A stretch of DNA of 18,723 nucleotides from Patescibacteria group bacterium (GTDB lineage Bacteria; Patescibacteriota; Saccharimonadia; CAILAD01; BJGX01). Below are positions 6,239-14,127 of the stretch, piece by piece; within the stretch, counting starts at the first letter, position 1, and each line of letters opens with the position of its first letter. The notes under the pieces are model-generated. The model saw only the letters and a list, made by a program, of their open reading frames with translations. It was not told the DNA's origin and did no database searches. The stretch covers positions 1 to 18,723 of the forward strand of contig SICB01000010.1 in NCBI GenBank assembly GCA_009691555.1, written 5' to 3'. Both the position numbers and the translations under genes were made by a program.

Positions 6239-6886
6239 TTACTTCTGGACTTTATCGACGCCGTCTTTGAACTCTTCGGCGGGAAGCTGGGCTTCGTCTT
6301 CGCCATCGGTGTTTATTTGCTCGTCGGCAGTTTTGTCTTTAGGTGCCTCGTCGCCGGTGGCATCGTCCTTGCTAGCCCGCTTGTTTTCTTGTTTGGCTAG
6401 AGTTTCGGTGCTTTCATCGACTTGGTTGAGCTCGTCGTTGCTTACTTCGGCGCTGTCTTCGGCTGCAATCTCAGCTTGCTCGGCTTCGGCGAGCTGGGCG
6501 GGAGTTCTCTCGTCGGACTCGTTGGCAGTATTTCTATCAAAATCTCGCTCGGCCATTCTGGCTGATTTGCCAGATCGGGATCGCATGTAGCTAAGCACTG
6601 CTCGACGAACCTTACTGCGCTTGGTGATTTGGATTTTTACAACATTAGGGCTATTGACGAACCAAGTTTTTTCGACGCCAACACCTGAGGCAACTTTTCG
6701 GACAGTAATAACTGCAGCGACGCCGCTAGGGTTGCGATAGCTAATAACAAGGCCTTCGAATATCTGAACGCGCTCTTTTTTGCCTTCCTTGATTCTTTGG
6801 TGTACACGAACAGTATCGCCGACGCGGATATCGGAGATTTTTTTCTTGATAGAACCTTGTTCGATGGCATTGAGGGCTTCTTGCAT
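6239..6886 (-). CDS. rplS: Ribosomal protein bL19 with a long acidic C-terminal extension
   Basis: bL19 sits at the 30S-50S interface of the ribosome. Residues 1-115 are a complete L19: DIRVGDTVRVHQRIKEG, RVQIFEGLVI, VRKVASGVGVEKTWFVNSP, KRSKVRRAVLSYMR. The family is usually about 115 residues. Here a further 100 residues follow, almost entirely Glu, Asp, Ala, Lys, Gln and Thr, with no predicted hydrophobic core. Codons stay in frame without interruption, so the tail looks genuine rather than a frameshift product. The start ATG 6886 has no Shine-Dalgarno site; an extended -10 box ends nine bases before it. It is upstream of rnhB and yraN, a neighbourhood shared with many bacteria, but separated from them by a stem-loop. 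Confidence 0.95.
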   Translation of the reverse strand: MQEALNAIEQGSIKKKISDIRVGDTVRVHQRIKEGKKERVQIFEGLVISYRNPSGVAAVITVRKVASGVGVEKTWFVNSPNVVKIQITKRSKVRRAVLSYMRSRSGKSARMAERDFDRNTANESDERTPAQLAEAEQAEIAAEDSAEVSNDELNQVDESTETLAKQENKRASKDDATGDEAPKDKTADEQINTDGEDEAQLPAEEFKDGVDKVQK

Positions 6887-6895
6887 AACTCAACA

Positions 6896-6924
6896 ATTCT
6901 ATCACAACCAGCTACATCTGGCAA
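6896..6924 (-). promoter_or_regulatory. rplS promoter, near-leaderless
   Basis: Minus strand TTGCCA (6924-6919), a 17-base spacer, and extended -10 TGA-TAGAAT (6904-6896). Each hexamer matches the sigma-70 consensus at five of six positions. Nine bases separate the -10 box from ATG 6886, so the mRNA leader is at most about three bases and no ribosome site is possible. Confidence 0.65.
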
Positions 6925-6955
6925 GATGTAAAAACACTAGTGCCAAAATACCGCT

Positions 6956-9900
6956 CTATTGTTTTACAGATGTGGCTACAAGTATATTATGGTCGCCTGC
7001 AATTGATTTTAGTTTTTTAATCAACTGATCTGAGATAGTGACCCCCTTGGGAAGCTTTAATTTTTGGGCGGTCTTAATAAAATCCAGTGTAACCATGCTA
7101 TCGCCAGAGTTGCTGTCTAGTATCGCCTTAATTTGCATCAGCTGGTCGGTGTTAGCGATTGACTCAAGTACTATCAGTAGGCTCGACGATTTCGTCTTGG
7201 GTGCCTCTTTGGGCGGGGCTAGCCACATTCGGGCTGTATCGGCGTTTAGTACCTTAACCTTATCGGCTATTATTTTGAGCTCGTCAGTAGCGTTTCCGTC
7301 TCGGTCTTTGGCGTTTATTTTGCCCTCTACCAAAACGACATTATCGGTCGCGATATCTTGTTCGTATTTAGCAAAGGTTTTTGGAAAAACAATAACTTCG
7401 ATATCGCCACTAACTGTTTCGATAGCCACAAAAGCCATCGGGTCGTTTTTGCGAGTGTATATTTTGCGCATTGAGGTGACGATGCCGCCTATCACAATCG
7501 ACCTGCCGTCATCAGATCTTTTGTAGTCCTTAATGGATTGGGTTTTGTTTTTGAAGTAGTTTCTGAAGTCGTCGAGTGGGTGGTTGCTAACATACAACCC
7601 TAAAAGCTCTTTCTCCCAAACCAAACTTTGGCGAGGGTCAATCTTGCCGGTCGGATTATCCATACTGATTGGGGGTATTTCTTGGTCGGAGCTAAGAGAT
7701 CCAAAAATATCAATCTGGCCCGACAGGGCATTTTTCTGAACCCTGCTAGCATAGGAAGTGATTTTATCGGCGTTAAACAATAGCTTGTGTCGATCGCCCA
7801 GGCTATCAAAAGCTCCACACTTTATAAGGCTCTCCATGACTTTTTTATTGACCACCGCCGCATCAACTCGCTTGGCAAAATCTTCAACAGATTTGAATGG
7901 ATCCCCGGCCCTGGCCTCAATAATCTTTTCGATCGGACCTTGACCAACATTTTTGACAGCCCCAAGGCCAAACCTAATATTGCCAGTTTCCGGTACAACC
8001 GCAAACTCCTTATAGGACTCGTTGATATCGGGTGGCAAAACCTCAATCCCCAGCTTGCGGCACTCGGCCACCTCGATTGCGATTCGATCCAGATTTTCAT
8101 GGTCGCTTGTTAATAATGCCGCCATGTAGGCCGAGGGGTAGTGGCTTTTGAGGTAGGCGGTCTGAACGGCAATTAGGGCATAACAGGCGGCGTGTGATTT
8201 GTTAAAACTATAGGCCGCAAAATCTTCAAGACTAACCCATAGGTCCTCGATAAACTTCTTATCTACTTTTGAGTTCTTGATTGCCCCACCAATAAACTCT
8301 TTCTTCATTTTAGCCAAGACCTCGGGAATCTTCTTGGCGATACCCTTCCTTAGAGTATCTGCCTGGCCACCAGTAAATCCGCTCAGGTCCTTGGCTATTT
8401 GCATCACCTGTTCTTGATAGACAATAATACCGTAGGTTTCCTTGAGGGCTGCTTCCATTTTAGTATGACCATAGACTACAAGGTTCGGATTATGCTTACG
8501 CTTAATAAACTCTTCGATCCACTGCATTGGTCCCGGACGATACAATGACACCATTGCAATAATGTCTTCAAACTTATCGGGCTTAAGGTCTTTGAGGTAG
8601 CGCTTCATACCAGCCGACTCTAGCTGAAATACTCCGGTAGTATCACCACGGCTGAGTAGCTCGAAAGTCTTTTTGTCGTCAATTGGGATTTGATTTATCT
8701 GGATATCTTTTTTGTAAACTTTTTTAATTATTCTTAGGGCATTTTTTATGACCGTGAGGTTTGATAAGCCCAAAAAATCAAACTTCAAAAGCCCCAGGTC
8801 TTCGATTGGGTTCATCGAGTATTGAGTTGCAATACCACCTTTGCTGGCTCTAGTGAGTGGAGTGTATTCGACCAATGGTTCTGGAGCTATCACCACACCA
8901 GCGGCGTGAGTACCGGCATTTCGAATTGTACCCTCGAGCTGGATTGCGATATCGATAATTTCTTTAGCCTTAGAGTTGCCAGTGTAGATTGATTTTAACT
9001 CTGGGCTTTCGATGATAGAAACTGTCAGTGGTATGTGCCGACCCTGAACTGGCGGAGGAATGTTTTTGGCTATCGCATCGACCTCGCCATAAGGCACGCC
9101 CAAAACCCGGCCGGTATCTCGGACGGCATTGCGAGCGGCCATTACTCCGAAAGTAATAATTTGGGCTACCCTGTCTTGTCCGTACTTTTCGGTAGCATAA
9201 GCTATTACTTCTTCACGGCGGTCATCGGCATAGTCCATATCAATATCTGGCATGCTGATTCGGTCTGGGTTCAGAAACCGCTCAAAGAGTAGCCCGAATC
9301 TGATGGGGTCGATTTCGGTAATGTTGGTACAGTAGGCAATAATACTACCCGCGGCGCTACCGCGTCCGGGCCCACAGACGATTCCCTGATTTTTACTCCA
9401 ATTGATGAGATCGGCCACAATTAGCATGTAGCCCTCGTACCCCATTTGGCCAATAATAGTTAGTTCGTATTCTATCCTATCGATTATTTTTTTATCGAGC
9501 TTAGGTTTGACCTTGGCTTCTGTAATTTTATCGAGGTCTTCTTTTGGAATATCCAAGTACCGATTTGCGGCCCCTATGTACACCAGCTTTCGAAGATAGC
9601 TTTTTTCGGTGTCGCCCTTGGGAACACTCGGAAAGCGCGGTATTAGTATCTTTCCGAGTTCAATCTCGAGGTTGCACATTTTCGCAATCTTGATGGTATT
9701 TGTGATGGCCTGTGGCGTGTCTTTGAACCTCTCCATAAAGACCTTGCCTGGCTGCATCGAAAGGTCCATATCTAGTTTCATCCTATTGGTATCATCGACA
9801 TTGGAGCCTGTCTGAACACACAGCAAAATATCGTGAGGGTAATGATCGGCTTCGGTCGAGTAGTGGCAATCGCCGGTTACTACCAGCCCGATGTCGAGAC

Positions 9901-10552
9901 GTTTCGATATTTTCTTTAGTGCGGAGTTGAGCTTTTGCTGTGGCGCCCACTGCGTGTGCGGCTGCATTTCCAGATAATAATTTTCCTTGCCAAAAACGCC
10001 CTTATACCACTTGGCCAAGTCTAGGGCCTGCTCGAATTGGTCGTTACTAATGAGTGTGCCAAGCTCCCCACCCAAACAGCCAGACAAAACAACCAAGCCA
10101 TCGCTATATTGCTCGAGCAGATCGTGATCGACACGGGGCTTATAATAAAAGCCCTCCAGGCTAGCAATGGTGCTGAGCTTCATCAGATTTTGGTAGCCCT
10201 GCTTGTTTTTAGCAAGCAGAGTGAGGTGAAATGGACTCCGATCCTCGGAAGAGCTTTTGTCGGTATGCTTGCGTGGCGCGACATAGGTTTCGATACCGAC
10301 AATCGGCTTAATACCGCGCGCCTGGCAGGCTTTATAAAACTCAATGCTGCCACTCAGCGTGCCGTGGTCTGTGATGGCAACTGAAGTCTGCCCCATTTCG
10401 ATAACTCTGTCGAGCATCTGGGGGACCTTTTGCAAGCCATCGAGCAAACTGTAGTGGGTATGATTATGCAAATGAACGAAATCGACAAAATCCGCCTCCT
10501 TTTGAGCCTGGATGATGGTTTCGCTATCTGATATTTTAGCCTCACCTGGCAT
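6956..10552 (-). CDS. dnaE: DNA polymerase III alpha subunit
   Basis: This is the catalytic subunit of the replicative polymerase, with 1198 residues, typical of DnaE1. The N-terminal PHP domain (about 22-300) keeps what look like all nine metal ligands: H29, H31, D38, H63, E88, H109, C159, D228 and H230. E. coli has lost several of these, while proofreading PHP domains keep them. The polymerase active site shows GPGRGSAAGS at 394-403, PDIDMD at 435-440 (catalytic D438 and D440) and LKFDFLGL with the third Asp. The HhH region and a C-terminal OB fold (IVIGGIVTSMRKIYTRKND) follow. The start has AGGAGG six bases upstream. It follows the DUF5665-like gene by 41 bases and has its own -10 box. Confidence 0.97.
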   Translation of the reverse strand: MPGEAKISDSETIIQAQKEADFVDFVHLHNHTHYSLLDGLQKVPQMLDRVIEMGQTSVAITDHGTLSGSIEFYKACQARGIKPIVGIETYVAPRKHTDKSSSEDRSPFHLTLLAKNKQGYQNLMKLSTIASLEGFYYKPRVDHDLLEQYSDGLVVLSGCLGGELGTLISNDQFEQALDLAKWYKGVFGKENYYLEMQPHTQWAPQQKLNSALKKISKRLDIGLVVTGDCHYSTEADHYPHDILLCVQTGSNVDDTNRMKLDMDLSMQPGKVFMERFKDTPQAITNTIKIAKMCNLEIELGKILIPRFPSVPKGDTEKSYLRKLVYIGAANRYLDIPKEDLDKITEAKVKPKLDKKIIDRIEYELTIIGQMGYEGYMLIVADLINWSKNQGIVCGPGRGSAAGSIIAYCTNITEIDPIRFGLLFERFLNPDRISMPDIDMDYADDRREEVIAYATEKYGQDRVAQIITFGVMAARNAVRDTGRVLGVPYGEVDAIAKNIPPPVQGRHIPLTVSIIESPELKSIYTGNSKAKEIIDIAIQLEGTIRNAGTHAAGVVIAPEPLVEYTPLTRASKGGIATQYSMNPIEDLGLLKFDFLGLSNLTVIKNALRIIKKVYKKDIQINQIPIDDKKTFELLSRGDTTGVFQLESAGMKRYLKDLKPDKFEDIIAMVSLYRPGPMQWIEEFIKRKHNPNLVVYGHTKMEAALKETYGIIVYQEQVMQIAKDLSGFTGGQADTLRKGIAKKIPEVLAKMKKEFIGGAIKNSKVDKKFIEDLWVSLEDFAAYSFNKSHAACYALIAVQTAYLKSHYPSAYMAALLTSDHENLDRIAIEVAECRKLGIEVLPPDINESYKEFAVVPETGNIRFGLGAVKNVGQGPIEKIIEARAGDPFKSVEDFAKRVDAAVVNKKVMESLIKCGAFDSLGDRHKLLFNADKITSYASRVQKNALSGQIDIFGSLSSDQEIPPISMDNPTGKIDPRQSLVWEKELLGLYVSNHPLDDFRNYFKNKTQSIKDYKRSDDGRSIVIGGIVTSMRKIYTRKNDPMAFVAIETVSGDIEVIVFPKTFAKYEQDIATDNVVLVEGKINAKDRDGNATDELKIIADKVKVLNADTARMWLAPPKEAPKTKSSSLLIVLESIANTDQLMQIKAILDSNSGDSMVTLDFIKTAQKLKLPKGVTISDQLIKKLKSIAGDHNILVATSVKQ

Positions 10553-10572
10553 ACTACCCCTCCTATGCCTCT

Positions 10573-10581
10573 ATTATAGCA
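10573..10581 (-). promoter_or_regulatory. dnaE promoter (extended -10)
   Basis: TGC-TATAAT on the minus strand (10581-10573) is a consensus extended -10 box, 20 bases before ATG 10552 and upstream of the AGGAGG site. The best -35 candidate (TTAAAT, 10601-10596) is weak and lies at the end of the preceding gene. Confidence 0.55.
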
Positions 10582-10593
10582 AGATTAGTTGGC

Positions 10594-10842
10594 CTATTTA
10601 ACGGCACTTCCAATCTGTTTTATAAAGTCACCAATTATTGGAACGCCGCCGAGCTTTGCAACCATAAAGCCAATTAAGATAATTGCCAACGCGGCGCCGA
10701 GTATGCCCGCAAAACCCCTAACGAAACCAGCCTTAAAGTTTAACCAAAAAAGTTTTTTGGGGTTAGCTAGTATTTCCATTATTCCATCGAGTGAAACTAT
10801 TTTTTCGGCTTTGATTGGTTGGGGTTTGGCTTTATCTGGCAT
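10594..10842 (-). CDS. Small single-helix membrane protein, DUF5665-like
   Basis: An 82-residue protein of unknown function. After a basic, soluble N-terminus, the region FKAGFVRGFAGILGAALAIILIGFM (two adjoining stretches) carries an amphipathic Arg/Gly start leading into one membrane helix. It is followed by a VPIIGDFIKQI segment. The order 'N-F-x-x-G-x-x-R-G', helix, 'P-x-I-G-x-F-I' resembles the DUF5665 family; I cannot test this by search. A TTG at 10845 directly follows the ytxH stop and could also serve as start; ATG 10842 is preferred. No clear ribosome site is visible, so translation is probably coupled to ytxH. It is the last member of the gatC-led run. Confidence 0.7.
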   Translation of the reverse strand: MPDKAKPQPIKAEKIVSLDGIMEILANPKKLFWLNFKAGFVRGFAGILGAALAIILIGFMVAKLGGVPIIGDFIKQIGSAVK

Positions 10843-10845
10843 CAA

Positions 10846-11340
10846 CTACTTGTCTTTTTTTAATGATTTTAGATCTTTCTTTATTTCAGTCGAAGTGACC
10901 TTGGCTACCTTGTCGCCAGACTCGGCAGCTTTTTTGGCGAACTCCTTGGTGTCTTTTAGCGCTCCGGTCTTGTAGCTATTGAGCTCTACCACCAAGACTT
11001 TGCCGTCTTGGATCATTTTATCAGTTTCGTGGGCAGCCACCCTAGTAACTTTTTTGCCAGACTTGCCGAATTCGGCACTTTTTGCGGTCAATGCCAGCTT
11101 CAAATCTTCAGCTTGGTTAATTAGCTCGAGTCTTTTATCTTTATCGTTGCCTGTCAGGATTTCGATATCTATTTTGGCTTGCTTAATTTTGGCATCAAGA
11201 TCGGTACTAACCTCGTGGGCCTTGATGGCGATGTCTTCGCGCAGCTCTTTGCCAGCCTTAGGCGCAAACAACAAAGCTAGTCCACCTGCTATGGCAGCAC
11301 CAATGGCAGCTCCTGTAATAAAACCTCGTCCTCTGGCCAT
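10846..11340 (-). CDS. YtxH-domain protein
   Basis: A 164-residue protein with an N-terminal glycine-zipper membrane helix (FITGAAIGAAIAGGLALLFAPKAGKELRE), the signature of YtxH (PF12732). YtxH proteins are linked to general or envelope stress in Firmicutes, but their molecular role is unknown. The remainder is Lys/Glu/Ala-rich and probably helical or coiled-coil, ending in a basic KKDLKSLKKDK tail. The open frame reaches a TTG at 11364 inside the previous gene. ATG 11340, one base after that gene's stop, gives the usual start immediately before the helix. It follows a DUF948/YtxG-like gene, the same pairing as ytxG-ytxH of Bacillus. Confidence 0.8.
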   Translation of the reverse strand: MARGRGFITGAAIGAAIAGGLALLFAPKAGKELREDIAIKAHEVSTDLDAKIKQAKIDIEILTGNDKDKRLELINQAEDLKLALTAKSAEFGKSGKKVTRVAAHETDKMIQDGKVLVVELNSYKTGALKDTKEFAKKAAESGDKVAKVTSTEIKKDLKSLKKDK

Positions 11341-11341
11341 C

Positions 11342-11602
11342 TTAGCGCTTGCCTTTTTTGCCAAAGTGGCGCTTCAGGTATTTTTCGAACATCATCGCTA
11401 CTATGCCGGGGTTAATGACAGCGCTCCTGACCTCATCGACCAATTCGGCAGCTGTATCGGCGCTTTCTTGGACCTTTGTGGCAGCCAAGCGAATTTGTTT
11501 CATCGCTGTAATTAAGCCCACCAAGAATACTACCGTAAAGGTTATTAGTATGATTAAGGCAATCGACACTAGAGTTATAAGAACTATAAGTAATGTTTCC
11601 AT
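11342..11602 (-). CDS. Small membrane protein, YtxG/DUF948-like
   Basis: An 86-residue protein with one long N-terminal membrane helix (about 3-33), then a polar helical region with the heptad-like pattern KQIRLAATKVQESADTAAELVDEV, and a basic end (RHFGKKGKR). Topology, size and position directly before a YtxH gene match DUF948/YtxG proteins, but the sequence itself is too short and low in motifs for certainty. ATG 11602 has AAGGGTG about ten bases upstream, overlapping the end of the mscS-like gene seven bases away. The function is unknown; a role in envelope stress is inferred from its partner only. Confidence 0.7.
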   Translation of the reverse strand: METLLIVLITLVSIALIILITFTVVFLVGLITAMKQIRLAATKVQESADTAAELVDEVRSAVINPGIVAMMFEKYLKRHFGKKGKR

Positions 11603-11609
11603 TATTGGG

Positions 11610-12242
11610 TCACCCTTTCTTCTTTATTGAGCTAACTTTGCTCTTTATTGTGCTAGCTTTATTTATTATAGCACTTTGGGCCTTGGGCATTTGCGAAAAG
11701 ACATGCCGCTCGATAACCACCCACTCGTTTTTTTCGATAACACTATTGGGTACCACATGGAGCTGGCCATCTTCGCCCAGGATGCGAGTTTTTTTGATGT
11801 CCATTTCTCTTATTACACCGACGGTTTTGTTATCGCCAACCTTGACCTTATAGCCGACCCTGAAGTCTTTGTCGTTGGCGAGCTGCAAGCCAGCCATTAG
11901 GTCGCTAACGGTCGACGATATGCCAGACGAAAAGCCCAATAGCAAAATGGCAAACGAGCCGGTAACTGCCAGTGCAACACTAGACAGGCCGAGTATTTGC
12001 AATACAGCAATCAGTAGCAGACCCCACATCACTATTCGTAGTAGCGTAGCCATAATTTCCTGGAGGCCAACTGGCCAGTGCGTCAGACGCAGGCTAGCTT
12101 TTAAAAAGCGCGATACGATTTTAATAATTATAAAGCCGAGCAATAGCGCCACTACGGCAGCTGGTATTTTTGGTAGTATCTGGGTGGCAGATACGGTCAC
12201 ACCATTGAAGCCTGTCAATACGTCGGATTGTAAATTTTGCAT
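11610..12242 (-). CDS. Small mechanosensitive channel (MscS family)
   Basis: MscS-type channels open under membrane tension and release solutes on osmotic downshock. This 210-residue protein has three hydrophobic helices (about 26-46, 64-85 and 87-120). The third is Gly/Ala/Ser-rich like the pore helix of the family. A beta domain follows (121-175) with FRVGYKVKVGDNKTVGVIREMDIKKTRI and VVPNSVI, the conserved MscS core. The large alpha-beta C-terminal vestibule of E. coli MscS is missing, replaced by a short Lys/Ser tail; this is a reduced form. AAAGGAG lies eight bases before ATG 12242. It follows gatB by five bases, so it is expressed with the amidotransferase operon. Confidence 0.9.
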   Translation of the reverse strand: MQNLQSDVLTGFNGVTVSATQILPKIPAAVVALLLGFIIIKIVSRFLKASLRLTHWPVGLQEIMATLLRIVMWGLLLIAVLQILGLSSVALAVTGSFAILLLGFSSGISSTVSDLMAGLQLANDKDFRVGYKVKVGDNKTVGVIREMDIKKTRILGEDGQLHVVPNSVIEKNEWVVIERHVFSQMPKAQSAIINKASTIKSKVSSIKKKG

Positions 12243-12247
12243 TTATA

Positions 12248-13669
12248 TTACTCCTTTAGTAATTTAATCATAAGCTGGTTGACTTTAGAAGGGTTAGCTT
12301 GGCCTTTGGTCTGTTTCATAACTTCGCCCACAAAGAATCCAAGCACTCGAGCATTGCCAGAGCGATAGTCATCAACTGGTTTGGGGTTATCTAATATTAT
12401 TTTTTTGATGATGCCCTCGAGCTCTGTATCGTCAGAAACTTGCTTTAGTCCTTTTTGCGCCACGATATCGCTGGGCCTATCGCCGGCCACGATATCAGCA
12501 AAAATCGACTTGGCTATTTTGGAGCTAATGTCGCCATTCTCGACGAGCTCTATTAGCTCCGCTAGGTGCTGCCCAGTTAGTAGAGGCTTTTTGTTGCTGG
12601 CAAGGATAGACTGATAATCGCCAACCAGCCAATTGACAGCTTTTTTGATTAGCTCGGGTTTTTTGAGGGCCTGCTCGGCGTCTTTGAATATCAAGATAGT
12701 CTTGGGCTGAGCTAGCAACAGATCTTGTTCGTCGGCGTTTAGATTGAGCTGAACTAGCTCTTTGCGAACATCAATTGGCAAAACCGCTATTTGGCTCTGA
12801 ATTTGGTCGATATAACTTTGGCTTAAGGTTATTGGTGGAAGGTCTGGCTCTGGGAAATAGCGGTAGTCGTTGGCTTGTTCTTTGCTGCGCTGAGAGAATG
12901 TCACGGCCTTGGTGTCGTTCCAGCCTCTAGTTTCTTGCTCAATCGCTCCACCTGACTCCAGCACCTCTATCTGGCGGGCTATTTCGTAATTTAGAGCCCT
13001 TTCGGCATTACGAAATGAATTGAGGTTTTTGAGTTCGGTTCTGGTGCCGAGTGTTGAGTCGGTACTAACGGAGACATTTAGATCAAATTTAAAGTTGCCG
13101 TGCTCCATGTCGCCATTACATACACCGAGGCTAGTAACGATATTATAGACTTCCTGCAAGTACCGCTTGGCCTGTTCGGTACTTTTAATTTCTGGCTCCG
13201 ATACAATCTCAGTTAGTGGGGTGCCGGCTCTATTAAAATCGACTAGGCTGTAATCAGCTCCGTCGGGGTGAGTTAGCTTGCCAGCGTCCTCCTCAAGGTG
13301 AGCGTGATGAATACCAATTTTTTTGAATTCCCCGCCTACAAGTATTTCGACATAGCCGTTTTTAATAATCGGCTGATCCATTTGGGTTATTTGGTAGCCC
13401 TTGGGCGAGTCCGGATAAAAGTAATTTTTACGGTCGAAGCTAGTGGTGCGGGCTACTTCGGCATTAAAACCTTTGGCGAGCTTGATGGCCATATCGATGG
13501 CCCCTTTGTTGATTACCGGCAAGGTGCCAGGCAGAGCCAAGCAGACCGGGCAGATGTTGGTGTTGGGCAAAGCCCCACGGCTGTCGTTATTACACCCACA
13601 AAACATTTTGCTATTTGTGGCGAGCTGGGCATGGATTTCGATACCGATAGTTGGTTTGTATGTGCTCAT
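12248..13669 (-). CDS. gatB: Asp-tRNA(Asn)/Glu-tRNA(Gln) amidotransferase subunit B
   Basis: GatB binds the misacylated tRNA and activates its Asp or Glu side chain, using ammonia from GatA. The 473 residues are the usual length. Zinc ligands C24, C26, C40 and C43 are present, as are the cradle motifs FDRKNYFYPDSPKGYQITQ and HLEEDAGKL, followed by DYSLVDFNRAGTPLTEIVSEP. The C-terminal helical and YqeY-like tRNA-binding region ends in GFFVGEVMKQTKGQANP. The start ATG overlaps the preceding stop (ATGA) and has GGAG upstream. Presence of GatCAB suggests that Gln-tRNA(Gln), and perhaps Asn-tRNA(Asn), is made by the indirect route; whether GlnRS or AsnRS also exists cannot be seen here. Confidence 0.97.
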   Translation of the reverse strand: MSTYKPTIGIEIHAQLATNSKMFCGCNNDSRGALPNTNICPVCLALPGTLPVINKGAIDMAIKLAKGFNAEVARTTSFDRKNYFYPDSPKGYQITQMDQPIIKNGYVEILVGGEFKKIGIHHAHLEEDAGKLTHPDGADYSLVDFNRAGTPLTEIVSEPEIKSTEQAKRYLQEVYNIVTSLGVCNGDMEHGNFKFDLNVSVSTDSTLGTRTELKNLNSFRNAERALNYEIARQIEVLESGGAIEQETRGWNDTKAVTFSQRSKEQANDYRYFPEPDLPPITLSQSYIDQIQSQIAVLPIDVRKELVQLNLNADEQDLLLAQPKTILIFKDAEQALKKPELIKKAVNWLVGDYQSILASNKKPLLTGQHLAELIELVENGDISSKIAKSIFADIVAGDRPSDIVAQKGLKQVSDDTELEGIIKKIILDNPKPVDDYRSGNARVLGFFVGEVMKQTKGQANPSKVNQLMIKLLKE

Positions 13670-14127
13670 ATTGTTACTCCTAATTCTCGGATTGCATTGC
13701 CTAGGCTGGTTATCGCCTGCTCGACCTGGGCGGGCACCAAATCGTGCTCGACATTGTGGGCCAGCTCGTTGCGTAGCTTGTGGGCGTTCCAGACGGCATT
13801 GATATTGCTAAACTGGTGGCCGCCGCTCTTGAGCCGCTCACCCATTGTTTCGCCCTTAAAACCCTTACCGACCATGCAATAATCTAGCAACTTATCGGCC
13901 TCATAGAGGGCTGTTTTAAGCCCCGATGGGCCGGCATTTTTCATGGCGGTTATTTCTGCCCACTTAGACTGCACCAGCCCGACATTAAAAGCACTTGGCT
14001 GATCATCGTTATTGGCACCAGATTTGTACTGCTTACGAATTGGCTTGGCTTTTTGCTTGAGGATAATGGATATTAGTATTGTCATAACTACCAGGGCAAT
14101 AAGAAATGAGATTGTCGAGGTGTTCAT
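13666..14127 (-). CDS. Membrane-anchored HEPN-like protein inside the gatCAB operon
   Basis: A 153-residue protein I cannot assign to a named family. It has an N-terminal membrane helix (about 6-24), a basic/polar linker, then a helical domain (about 50-150). The end of that domain reads WNAHKLRNELAHN, with R119 and H124 spaced as RxxxxH, the active-site signature of HEPN ribonucleases and HEPN-fold proteins. An expected preceding helix contains EADKLLDYCM. Family membership is inferred from this motif and the helical make-up only. The gene overlaps gatA (ATGA at 14127-14124) and gatB (ATGA at 13669-13666), so all three are translationally coupled. Codon use looks like its neighbours, giving no sign of recent transfer. 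Confidence 0.85.
   Translation of the reverse strand: MNTSTISFLIALVVMTILISIILKQKAKPIRKQYKSGANNDDQPSAFNVGLVQSKWAEITAMKNAGPSGLKTALYEADKLLDYCMVGKGFKGETMGERLKSGGHQFSNINAVWNAHKLRNELAHNVEHDLVPAQVEQAITSLGNAIRELGVTI

Noticed and set aside
6930..6949. CACTAGTG followed by T5 as a dnaE terminator
   Set aside because: The palindrome allows only a three-base stem once a loop is made, too weak for an intrinsic terminator.
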